In this document: positions 6,224 through 12,592 of the stretch, piece after piece | Layout of the letters: every line of letters starts with the position of its first letter | Numbering within the stretch: the first letter of the stretch is position 1 | Source of the DNA: Myxococcota bacterium | GTDB lineage: Bacteria > Myxococcota_C > UBA6777 | Direction of reading: 5' to 3' | Assembly (NCBI GenBank): GCA_023150835.1 | Contig: JAKLKB010000170.1 | Location: 1-17,903, forward strand | DNA length: 17,903 nucleotides | The notes under the pieces: model-generated | Seen by the model: only the letters and a program-made list of their open reading frames with translations | Database searches by the model: none | What the model was told of the DNA's origin: nothing | Translations under genes and position numbers: made by a program

Positions 6224-8116
6224 TCATTTTCTTTTTTTGCGGGACATACGCTGCGCACGGATAACGCCGGGTTCAAACATACCGCCTGTGAGGCCGTCGA
6301 TGTGAGAAGTGATCTCGCTGAGTTTGAAGCGAAGGCGAAGGTAGCGAGAGAATTGTTTGTCGCGAAAGCGGAGCAGTTGGTATTGGAGGCGACGGCGTGC
6401 GTAAAATAAGCGAATAACGCGGGTCATCAGGCGATCGCGGATGCGGCGAAGCCGCCGGAGTTCGGTGATAAGGGCTGTTTCGCGTTGATCATGGATCAAC
6501 TGGCCGAGGTGCCATGTGGCGGTTCCCTCGAAGAAAAACGCTCGGCCTTCGTTGCTTTGGATCGGGATCGGATTGCGAAAGGGGGCAAAGTCTTGGTCGT
6601 AGTCGTGTGTGATCAACAGGCGGAAGCGGAACTCGGGCAACAGGGCGCGTGCGCGGAAACGGTCGTGGTGTGCGGTGAGTGGCGTGCGTAGGTGCATAAA
6701 GCGAAGGGCGGAAAGTACGACGCTCCAGATGGAGGGCTCACGTTTGAGATAGCGTTCAAACCGAGCGAGTTGGGCGCGTGTGACGTGTCCAAGGATCGAT
6801 TTGGACCAGCGCATCACGCCGTATTCGGTCGCGGCCCAGATATCGTTGGGGTCGGTGGGCGAGACGGAGAGAAAACGGATCACGTTGCTGAGCATCCCAT
6901 CGCGCAACAAGCGGAAGCTTTTTCCGCCATTGCGGGACAAGAAAACACCGCGATCGTTGAGCAGATACACGCTGAGAGGCGAAGCCAGCGAAGAAGTGAT
7001 GTAGGTGATCTGGCGATCGCCGATGCCTTGGGCTTCGAGTGTGCGGAAGCGCATATCTTGGCCCTTGCGTACGGAGGTGTACAATCCGCCGCCTGTACCG
7101 ACGATCACGCGCACAGGACGGGTGGGTAAGATCGCAAGAGAAGTGATTCGGCGCGGACCTGCGGGCAGAGTCAGCGGTTCGGTGAAGGTTTTTCCGTCAT
7201 CGCGGGACACAAACAGAGCGCGGTTGGTGGCGACGTAGAGAATGGTGGGCTTGCGCGGATGAAAGCGGATCTCTCGGATATTCATACGGCGAAGTTTTCC
7301 GTAGATCAGGCGAAACGTGTTGCCTCCATCGATCGAGTACCACAGGCCATTTTGGGTGCCGAGCCAGATCTTGTTGTGATCGCGTGGATCGAATTCGGCG
7401 GAGAGGATATCGCCTTCGCCCGGGCGTCTTCCACGAAAGATGCTGCGAAATGTTTTGCCAAAGTCATCCGACAAAAACGCCCCGCCATCGGTTGCTGCGA
7501 GGATGCGTTGTGGTTTGTGCGTGGAGATCACGACGCGCCGAATAAAACGGCGCAAACGGCCTTGGACTTGACGGCGGCGACTGCGTTGGGTTTGGGCGAC
7601 TTGGTCTTCGGCTTCTTCTTCGGCTTCGCGCTCCAGTTCGCTTTCGCGTTCGCGAGCGTAGGTTTCGCCATATTGGGAGGCAAGGTCTTCGATCTTTTCT
7701 TCGAGCAGGCGCTCTTTGATCTCGCTGACGCGTTGTTGTTGTGTCACTTGCTGCGCAGAAGCTGTGCGGTTGGTTCCTTGGAAACGAACCAGAGCCTTCC
7801 ACCGCAACCCCCCATCATCCGAGCGATACAGCAATCCATCGGCCCCCGCATAGATTCGAGACGGTTTGGTCGGATCGACGGCGACTGTGCTAATAAGCAG
7901 CGAATACAAACCATCCGACAGATCGTCCCAAGCGTACTCGATGGTGGTTTTTTTGGCGTTTTTGGAAGAGTCCGCGTCCTCGTCTTGTGCGGACTTGTCG
8001 GCTTGGGCTTGTGCAGGCCAAAGCCAAACGAACACCCACAAACCAAGCATCCACCGCCCTTTGTGGCAATCTATTTTCCATCCATTCTTTGCGCCCACAC
8101 TCACACCTGACTCCAC
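6224..8116 (-). CDS. Exported BNR/sortilin-like beta-propeller protein with coiled-coil insert and C-terminal paralogous domain
   Basis: Up to 630 residues from a GTG at 8116. The true start may be the GTG at 8098 or the ATG at 8050, because a hydrophobic segment MLGLWVFVWLWPAQAQA (23-39) is the probable signal peptide and no ribosome binding site is decisive. Residues ~60-440 contain repeated Asp-box (BNR) motifs: YRSDDGGLRW (97-106), LSDDFGKTF (215-223), SIDGGNTF (261-268), SRDDGKTF (304-311), SRNGGKSF (394-401). These indicate a beta-propeller of the sortilin/YCF48-like type. Between the first and second blades sits a highly charged, probably coiled-coil insert (~122-194) rich in Glu, Arg and Gln. 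Residues 492-613 repeat the domain of the next gene (LPEFRFRLL, TATWHLGQLI, ELRRLRRIRD, LFYARRRLQ, DGLTGGMF). First gene of the operon. Asp-box propellers often bind proteins or glycans; a specific role cannot be assigned. Confidence 0.82.
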   Translation of the reverse strand: MESGVSVGAKNGWKIDCHKGRWMLGLWVFVWLWPAQAQADKSAQDEDADSSKNAKKTTIEYAWDDLSDGLYSLLISTVAVDPTKPSRIYAGADGLLYRSDDGGLRWKALVRFQGTNRTASAQQVTQQQRVSEIKERLLEEKIEDLASQYGETYARERESELEREAEEEAEDQVAQTQRSRRRQVQGRLRRFIRRVVISTHKPQRILAATDGGAFLSDDFGKTFRSIFRGRRPGEGDILSAEFDPRDHNKIWLGTQNGLWYSIDGGNTFRLIYGKLRRMNIREIRFHPRKPTILYVATNRALFVSRDDGKTFTEPLTLPAGPRRITSLAILPTRPVRVIVGTGGGLYTSVRKGQDMRFRTLEAQGIGDRQITYITSSLASPLSVYLLNDRGVFLSRNGGKSFRLLRDGMLSNVIRFLSVSPTDPNDIWAATEYGVMRWSKSILGHVTRAQLARFERYLKREPSIWSVVLSALRFMHLRTPLTAHHDRFRARALLPEFRFRLLITHDYDQDFAPFRNPIPIQSNEGRAFFFEGTATWHLGQLIHDQRETALITELRRLRRIRDRLMTRVIRLFYARRRLQYQLLRFRDKQFSRYLRLRFKLSEITSHIDGLTGGMFEPGVIRAQRMSRKKRK

Positions 8117-8117
8117 A

Positions 8118-8170
8118 CAACCGCTGTTCTCTATTGCTTTTGGGCAACCGCTGCTCTCTGCGCTTTTTGG
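8118..8170. repeat. Imperfect tandem direct repeat (2 x ~26 bp) near the operon's 5' end
   Basis: CAACCGCTGTTCTCTATTGC at 8118 recurs as CAACCGCTGCTCTCTGCGCT at 8145; both then continue into a T-rich TTTTGG end (27-bp period, a few mismatches). It lies just upstream of the longest start of the propeller gene. It could be a pair of operator half-sites or a remnant duplication; no protein can be named. Confidence 0.6.
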
Positions 8171-8205
8171 CGTCGCATCCCATCTTCGGGGCCGAAATCC
8201 TCGAC

Positions 8206-8234
8206 AGCATGACCGCCTCGCCTCTTTGTGTCAA
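8206..8234 (-). promoter_or_regulatory. Possible sigma70-type promoter for the minus-strand operon
   Basis: On the minus strand TTGACA (8234-8229) is a perfect -35 hexamer, followed after 17 nt by CATGCT (8211-8206), a poor -10. It lies about 90-115 nt upstream of the first operon gene and points towards it. The weak -10 keeps this tentative. Confidence 0.3.
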
Positions 8235-8338
8235 CGCCTAGTATGGTCTCGATGTGCTCATCTTGCTCTAACGATGGGCGGTTTAGAACTTTTTTCGCTC
8301 ACTTTAGAGTGTTGTTGGTCCGCACGCAAAGGATGCTC

Positions 8339-8366
8339 TTGAGGTGGAAAGGCTTTTGTGTATGAT
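8339..8366 (+). promoter_or_regulatory. Possible sigma70-type promoter for the polyprenyl synthase gene
   Basis: TTGAGG (8339-8344), 16 nt, then TATGAT (8361-8366), one base off the consensus -10. It lies 124 nt upstream of the preferred ATG at 8490. A short palindrome, CCCCTT with AAGGGG, follows at about 8372-8387 and would lie at the 5' end of the transcript. The rest of the 8117-8489 interval holds no gene that I can support. Confidence 0.4.
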
Positions 8367-8489
8367 GCCGCCCCTTCCCAAAGGGGAGGGCGATCAAAGC
8401 GAATCGTTTGATTGGTTTAAGTCATCTTGAACAGAGTCGGCGCGCTGCAACGTGGCGTGGTAAAGAGGGAGCGAAAGAGGTTGACGACG

Positions 8490-9527
8490 ATGATCACAGA
8501 AGCGCAAAACAAGTCCACTGAGGCACAAAGCCAAGAAAGGCTTTTGCAGCGAGGTCTTTCGCTTTCTAAGGAGTCTTTCCTCGCAGAAGTGGAAGCGCGT
8601 TTACGCAAAGCATTGGAGGGAGGTTTTTCGGCTCCGATGCAAGAAGCCAGCGTGTTGCTCGAAGCCGCACGCCATCTTTGTTTGGAAGGGGGAGGCAAGC
8701 GTGTTCGCCCCCGTCTTGTGGGGATGTTTGGCGAAGCTCTTGGCGCACCCGAAGAGGCTTTGGCTGATATCGCTGTGGCAGGTGAACTGATCCATGCCGC
8801 GAGCCTGTTGCATGACGATGTGGTGGACGAAGGCACCCTGCGCCGAGGGCGACCGACAGCGCGCAGTTTGTGGGACAACAAAGTCTCCGTATTATCGGGC
8901 GACATGGTGTTGTCGTTGGCTTTCCTACAAGTGAAACGCTATCCGCCGATGATTACCGAACGTGCGGTTGAATTGGTCGCAAGCATGAGCCGAGCAGCGA
9001 TGATGGAGATTGTTGCATGTGGTCGCCCCGAGATGAGCATCGAGGCATGGTGGGGGATCGCGATGGGCAAGACGGGAGCGCTATTCGGTTGGTGTGGCGA
9101 AGCGGTCGCCCTCTTGATGAATCAAACCGACGCCATCGCAAACCTGCGAGACTGTGGCCTCCGTCTGGGCGTAGCGTTTCAAATGGCCGATGATCTCAAG
9201 GATCTACGCGGCGATGATCCCAAAGATCGCTTTGCCGATATCCGCAATCGCAATCCTTCTTTTTGTTTGTTGACCGCTTCCGAACGCTCGCCTGCTTTTC
9301 GTCAGGCGCTCTCCTTGGCGTGGTCCAAAGAACGCCTTGAGGAGCCTCAGATCCAGCAGCTTGGCGAATCTGTCTTGGCCTTGGGGATCGCAGAACACAC
9401 TTACCAAGCGCTTTGCCGAGAAGTGGATCTCGCGATGGCTGCGCTTGGCCCTTATCTCTACGCACCCGGAGGACGAGATATCGCGGCGTGGGGAGAATGG
9501 CTATGCAAGGGATTACGGCAGGCGTGA
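8490..9527 (+). CDS. Polyprenyl (long-chain trans-isoprenyl) diphosphate synthase
   Basis: 345 residues from the ATG at 8490, preceded by an AGAGG box; the longer TTG start at 8427 is less likely. This matches the usual ~320-350 residues of IspB/HepT-type enzymes. Motifs in order: GGGKRVRPRL (67-76, isopentenyl diphosphate binding), the first Asp-rich motif LLHDDVVDEGTLRRGRPT (106-123; D109, D110, D113 bind Mg2+), MGKTGALF (192-199), and the second Asp-rich motif QMADDLKDLRGD (231-242). Small residues (A103, A104, S105) just before the first Asp-rich motif fit long-chain products, as in octaprenyl synthases. After the second motif, the usual 'GK' segment is replaced by DRFADIRNRNPSF. Expected role: condensing isopentenyl diphosphate onto an allylic primer to make the side chain of respiratory quinones, in the cytosol. 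Chain length cannot be read with certainty, so no symbol is given. It is apparently monocistronic, since a repeat block follows. Confidence 0.92.
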   Translation: MITEAQNKSTEAQSQERLLQRGLSLSKESFLAEVEARLRKALEGGFSAPMQEASVLLEAARHLCLEGGGKRVRPRLVGMFGEALGAPEEALADIAVAGELIHAASLLHDDVVDEGTLRRGRPTARSLWDNKVSVLSGDMVLSLAFLQVKRYPPMITERAVELVASMSRAAMMEIVACGRPEMSIEAWWGIAMGKTGALFGWCGEAVALLMNQTDAIANLRDCGLRLGVAFQMADDLKDLRGDDPKDRFADIRNRNPSFCLLTASERSPAFRQALSLAWSKERLEEPQIQQLGESVLALGIAEHTYQALCREVDLAMAALGPYLYAPGGRDIAAWGEWLCKGLRQA

Positions 9528-9550
9528 CGGGTGGTCTGTTGGTGTATCCA

Positions 9551-9725
9551 AACGGCATACAACCGACGCACCAAGGCGAAACAACGCACCGCCTATCGGA
9601 TGGTTGTGCTGGCAAACGGCATACAACCAACGCACCAAGGCGAAACAACGCACCGCCTATCGGATGGTTGTGCTGGCATCCAAACGGCATACAACCGACG
9701 CACCAAGGCGAAACAGCGCACCGCC
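9551..9725. repeat. Three-copy intergenic repeat (period 64-68 bp) with internal inverted repeat
   Basis: Copies start at 9551, 9615 and 9683, each beginning AACGGCATACAACC and running to ...ACGCACCGCC. The first two continue with TATCGGATGGTTGTGCTGGC; the third stops at about 9725. Within a unit ACAACC (9559-9564) can pair with GGTTGT (9602-9607), and GGTTGT of one unit can also pair with ACAACC of the next. The block fills most of 9528-9794, between the polyprenyl synthase and the GbsR-like gene. Open frames across it on both strands are products of the repeat and show no protein-like features. It may act as a transcript-end structure for the upstream gene. Confidence 0.9.
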
Positions 9726-9794
9726 AACCCTACGCCGTTTTCAAAACACAACGCAACACAAGACGCTCGGCTCTGCACACAAGGACACAAGATC

Positions 9795-10448
9795 ATGACC
9801 GAACATACAACCGATTCGCAAGACGATCATTTCTCTCCGACCGAAGCGCAATCTTCGGCAAAACCGCTTGCGCCTTGGGAACACAAAGCCATCGATGCGG
9901 TGGGAGATGTGATCGATTTTTGGGGATTTAAGCGCAACCACGGGCGTGTTTGGGCTTTGCTTTATTTGCGCGGTGAGGCTCTTTCGGCGGTCGAGATCCA
10001 AGAGATCCTCGAACTCTCGAAGGGAGCAGTCTCCATGATCACTCGAGAGTTGGAGCAATGGAATGTGATCCGACGGGTTCGGTTGCCCAAAACCTCCTCT
10101 TGGCATTTTGCCGCAGAGACCGACTTGATGCACATGATCAGTCGTGTGATCCGCGAGCGCGAGTCGGGCGTGATCCATCGCGTTAAACAAGATCTCCAAC
10201 AGGCTGAGGTATCCGCACGTAGCGATCAACACACGCCTCCCGAAGTGATGGATCGCGTTGAGCGCATGAGCACACTCGCTTCCTTGATCGAACACGCCGT
10301 ACATATCTTCCTCAACACGGCCCATCTTGATCTGGTCAACCTGTTGAGTGTTCTTCCTTACGCTTTCCCTCGCTCGGAAGACCCCGAAGATCCGAACAAT
10401 ACAGACTCCCCACCTGATCGTCTCCTCCCCGAACAAACCACCACCTAA
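9795..10448 (+). CDS. GbsR/MarR-like winged-helix transcriptional regulator
   Basis: 217 residues from the ATG at 9795, supported by an AAGGA box about 9 nt upstream. The frame is open further upstream, but only through the repeat block. Residues ~25-110 carry the GbsR-type N-terminal helix and winged helix: AIDAVGDVIDFWGFKRNHGR, WALLYLRGEALSAVEIQEIL, then the recognition helix ELSKGAVSMITRELEQWNVI and a wing around RRVRLPKTSSWHF. The 'GF..N.GR..A.LYL' pattern is typical of GbsR-family regulators, which respond to choline or other small ligands or control envelope genes. The remaining helices (~115-195) form the dimer region, and the tail is Pro/Asp-rich. No paired target gene is evident: the downstream gene is convergent, and the upstream gene is separated by repeats. 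The ligand is unknown. Confidence 0.85.
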   Translation: MTEHTTDSQDDHFSPTEAQSSAKPLAPWEHKAIDAVGDVIDFWGFKRNHGRVWALLYLRGEALSAVEIQEILELSKGAVSMITRELEQWNVIRRVRLPKTSSWHFAAETDLMHMISRVIRERESGVIHRVKQDLQQAEVSARSDQHTPPEVMDRVERMSTLASLIEHAVHIFLNTAHLDLVNLLSVLPYAFPRSEDPEDPNNTDSPPDRLLPEQTTT

Positions 10449-10577
10449 TACGATATCCGTGTGATGCACATAGCAAACGAGACCACGCAGATGCCCGATT
10501 CTTGGGCAGCCACACCTGTCTGCTCCTACCTCTTTACGATAACGCAACCGACGGATTTCGTATGACCCATCCCCGCC

Positions 10578-10602
10578 CCGACGCGATGGATCGAAGCGTC
10601 GG
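10578..10602. terminator. Hairpin in the convergent interval between the regulator and the small protein
   Basis: CCGACGC (10578-10584) and GCGTCGG (10596-10602) form a 7-bp stem with an 11-nt loop, followed by a mildly T-rich TTTGCTTG. It is nested inside a wider inverted pair GGGCAGCC (10504-10511) and GGCTGCCC (10613-10620). The 10449-10622 interval contains no gene that I can support. The position between convergent genes fits a terminator, but the U-tract is weak. Confidence 0.35.
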
Positions 10603-10622
10603 TTTGCTTGCAGGCTGCCCGT

Positions 10623-11081
10623 TTATTCTTGCTCGGGGGGGGTTAGGCTCAAACCAAGGAGGGTTTCGAGTCGATGGCGCAGCACCATATAGATTCCTTT
10701 GGCCCCTTCAAAAAAGATCACAAATTGCCGCCCTCGCGCTTCGGTATCGTCCACAAAAGAGAAGTAATGGCATTTGACTGAGAGGTATTCGCTTTGTCCT
10801 GCAGCTCTGGTGCGCTCTTCGGTGGGCAGATCCCCTCGATAACTCAGGCAAAGTTCAACCTCGCTGTCTTCGCCTGTCGCCATCAGCTTTTGATAATCTG
10901 CGCGTTTGAGCGCGATCTGGTCTTTGCCGTAGTGGACGCCTGCGATCTTGGTCAAGTTGATCGCGAGATGGCCCTGCATACCAAAGAGTTCCCCTGCATT
11001 GGCGGGTGGAAACAGCCGTGCTGCGTGTAAGTTGTTATAGACGACAAAGATGTGTGGATTGGGCGGGATATGGATGTACAT
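10623..11081 (-). CDS. Small protein of unknown function
   Basis: 152 residues from the ATG at 11081, preceded by AAAGGAG about 10 nt upstream. The frame is open to 11210, but the extension has no protein-like character. I do not recognise a family. It begins MYIHIPPNPHIFVVYNNLHA and has a beta-rich look: 'GHLAINLTKIAGVHYGKDQI', 'SEVELCLSYRGDLPTEE', 'EYLSVKCHYFSFVDDTEARG', 'RQFVIFFEGAKGIYMVLRHR'. There is no signal peptide or membrane segment. It vaguely recalls PilZ-like or small beta-barrel domains, but the diagnostic RxxxR and [D/N]xSxxG motifs of PilZ are not visible, so I do not assign that. It stands alone: the upstream minus gene is ~330 nt away and the neighbour on the other side is convergent. 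Confidence 0.65.
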   Translation of the reverse strand: MYIHIPPNPHIFVVYNNLHAARLFPPANAGELFGMQGHLAINLTKIAGVHYGKDQIALKRADYQKLMATGEDSEVELCLSYRGDLPTEERTRAAGQSEYLSVKCHYFSFVDDTEARGRQFVIFFEGAKGIYMVLRHRLETLLGLSLTPPEQE

Positions 11082-11285
11082 GATCGAAACGGCTCCTTTG
11101 TGTTTCTGCGATCGTGAGGGGTGGCAACCGTTGCGAATTGTGTTTGTTTCTGCCCAAAAGTCAACCCGATCGGCGCTTCGTACGCAATCCGCCCAGATCT
11201 CGATCGTCAAAATGTAGGGGCGTCCCCCATACGCGCCTTGTTAATGTGGAAACCTCGTAGAGTCGGTCTTGATCGCCTTTTTTTT

Positions 11286-11424
11286 TCCCCCCCTCAATCC
11301 CCCCGTGAACGGGGGGAAGTTGGAACGGGCAGCGTCTGCATTTGGTGCATACAGCGTGCGTCATGAAAAAACAAAATCCCCGAGGCTTCCGACTTTCGCT
11401 CCCTCCCCTGTTCACGGGGGAGGG
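11286..11424. repeat. Pair of C-rich palindromes in inverted orientation (MITE/REP-like)
   Basis: Palindrome A, CCCCCCGT-GA-ACGGGGGG (11299-11316), is preceded by a C-rich run and followed by GAAGTTGG. Palindrome B at 11401-11424 pairs CCCTCCCC with GGGGAGGG. On the minus strand B reads CCCCCGTGAACAGGGG and is followed by a GAAAGTCGG-like flank, so A and B are inverted copies of one ~40-bp element sharing the core CCCCCGTGAAC. The ~80 bp between them has no recognisable gene. Upstream, 11082-11285 also holds a 'TAGGGGCGTCCCCCATACGCGCC' type palindromic fragment near 11215. Palindrome B overlaps the 3' end of the esterase gene. Such C/G-rich elements are common dispersed intergenic repeats in many genomes. 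Confidence 0.75.
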
Positions 11425-12467
11425 CCAAGAATCGGGCGTCTACGCACTCTCCTTCGCTCACGCATTACTCGGATATCGTATCCAACCACAAACGCGATGC
11501 GGTTATTGGCGAGATACCATGCCCGCCCGTCGGGGTATTTCTCGCCTTCTTCGTAGCCTGCATCGATCCAATAACGCACGGGCTTTTTGGGGCCTTGGTA
11601 GGCGAGTAGATCGGCGAGAAACTGCGCACCATTTTCACGAAACGAGTTGGACACACAACCCGCAGCACCGAAGATCTGGGGATAATTCCAAGAAAGATAG
11701 ATCGAGATGATGCCGCCAAAGGACGAACCCATCACCGTCGTATAGGCCGATTGATGGAGGGTTCGGTAATGGTGATCGATGTAGGGTTTGAGGTGTTCGA
11801 CGATCCACTTGCTGTACTGGGCTTTTTTGTCGGCAGCTAACGTCCCAACATACTCGATCGACCTTGTGGGGCCTGTGTTGTAGATCCCCACAACGATCGC
11901 AGGATCGATCAGATCTTCGGTGAGTAGGGCGTCGAGCGCCTCGTCTACTTTCCACTCCATTCCAAAAGAAAAATGGATCGACGGTGTCGCCCATGACACG
12001 GGCTTTTTGAAGTGCAACGCCAGCGGTCGGCGTGGTGGAGCTTCGGGCGATATCTCTGGAGTGGATTCGCTCGGAGGTTCAGGCGATATCTCTGGAGGAA
12101 GCTCCACAAGGGTATCTGGGCGAGCGTGTTCGGGATCGCCCTCTTTGGGGGGATGGGTTGGCTCGGAGAGGTTCGTCTCTTGGTTTGTTTCTTGGGGCGA
12201 TGCGTCCATCTCCGATTCGTGTGGAGGTGCTTCGCTCGGAGACTCGGAGGCGTCGGAAGGTTGAAAAGATTCTGTGAGGGCGATCTCTACGGTAGGTTCG
12301 GCAAGTTCGGTGGGGGGAGAGAGCGTATCGCAGCCACCGGCACTCCATCCCAATACCAGCAGAAAAAAGCTGTAGAGCAGCAAGCCCTTGGTTCGGGAAA
12401 AAGCGCCGGAAAAAAGGATGGAGGACGTGTGTTTCGTTTGCCGCATCGTACGTTCCATTCGTTTCAT
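11412..12467 (-). CDS. Esterase-like (Esterase D / Fes-type alpha/beta hydrolase) lipoprotein, C-terminally truncated
   Basis: 351 residues from the ATG at 12467; in-frame ATGs at codons 4 and 8 are alternatives. The lipoprotein signal ends in SAGG-C (C46). Residues ~47-147 are an acidic Pro/Ser/Thr/Glu linker. Residues ~150-330 match the putative-esterase family (PF00756 type): 'IVVGIYNTGPTRSIEY', 'WIVEHLKPYIDHHYRT', nucleophile elbow MGSSFGG (S249), 'YPQIFGAAGCVSNSF', and an Asp strand YWIDAGYEEGEKYPDG (D302). The family normally continues with a helix and a 'GG.H....W' segment bearing the catalytic His. Here the frame ends soon after 'NNRIAFVVGYDIRV' in a basic RERRRVRRR stretch, and the stop codon lies inside the C-rich palindrome. 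No His follows D302. Probably an inactive relic or a non-catalytic binding lipoprotein. Divergent to the fibrinogen-like lipoprotein gene, with 125 bp between the starts. Confidence 0.78.
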   Translation of the reverse strand: MKRMERTMRQTKHTSSILFSGAFSRTKGLLLYSFFLLVLGWSAGGCDTLSPPTELAEPTVEIALTESFQPSDASESPSEAPPHESEMDASPQETNQETNLSEPTHPPKEGDPEHARPDTLVELPPEISPEPPSESTPEISPEAPPRRPLALHFKKPVSWATPSIHFSFGMEWKVDEALDALLTEDLIDPAIVVGIYNTGPTRSIEYVGTLAADKKAQYSKWIVEHLKPYIDHHYRTLHQSAYTTVMGSSFGGIISIYLSWNYPQIFGAAGCVSNSFRENGAQFLADLLAYQGPKKPVRYWIDAGYEEGEKYPDGRAWYLANNRIAFVVGYDIRVMRERRRVRRRPILGPPP

Positions 12468-12592
12468 CTCATTTCAACGGAAGCTCCTTGCTTTTGGGGG
12501 GGAGCCTCTTTCTTTTGAAGGCTTATCGTCTATTTTTGGACAGGGTTGTTTGGGTCGCGTTTTCTTTGGATGTTTGTGAGGGCGTTTTCGTG

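Noticed and set aside
9196-9690. Minus-strand open frame over the 3' end of the polyprenyl synthase and the repeat block
   Set aside because: It runs antisense to a well-supported gene, and its remainder is translated repeat (CVVSPWCVGCMPFG copies).
10623-11081. PilZ domain assignment for the small protein
   Set aside because: The RxxxR and [D/N]xSxxG signature motifs are not visible.
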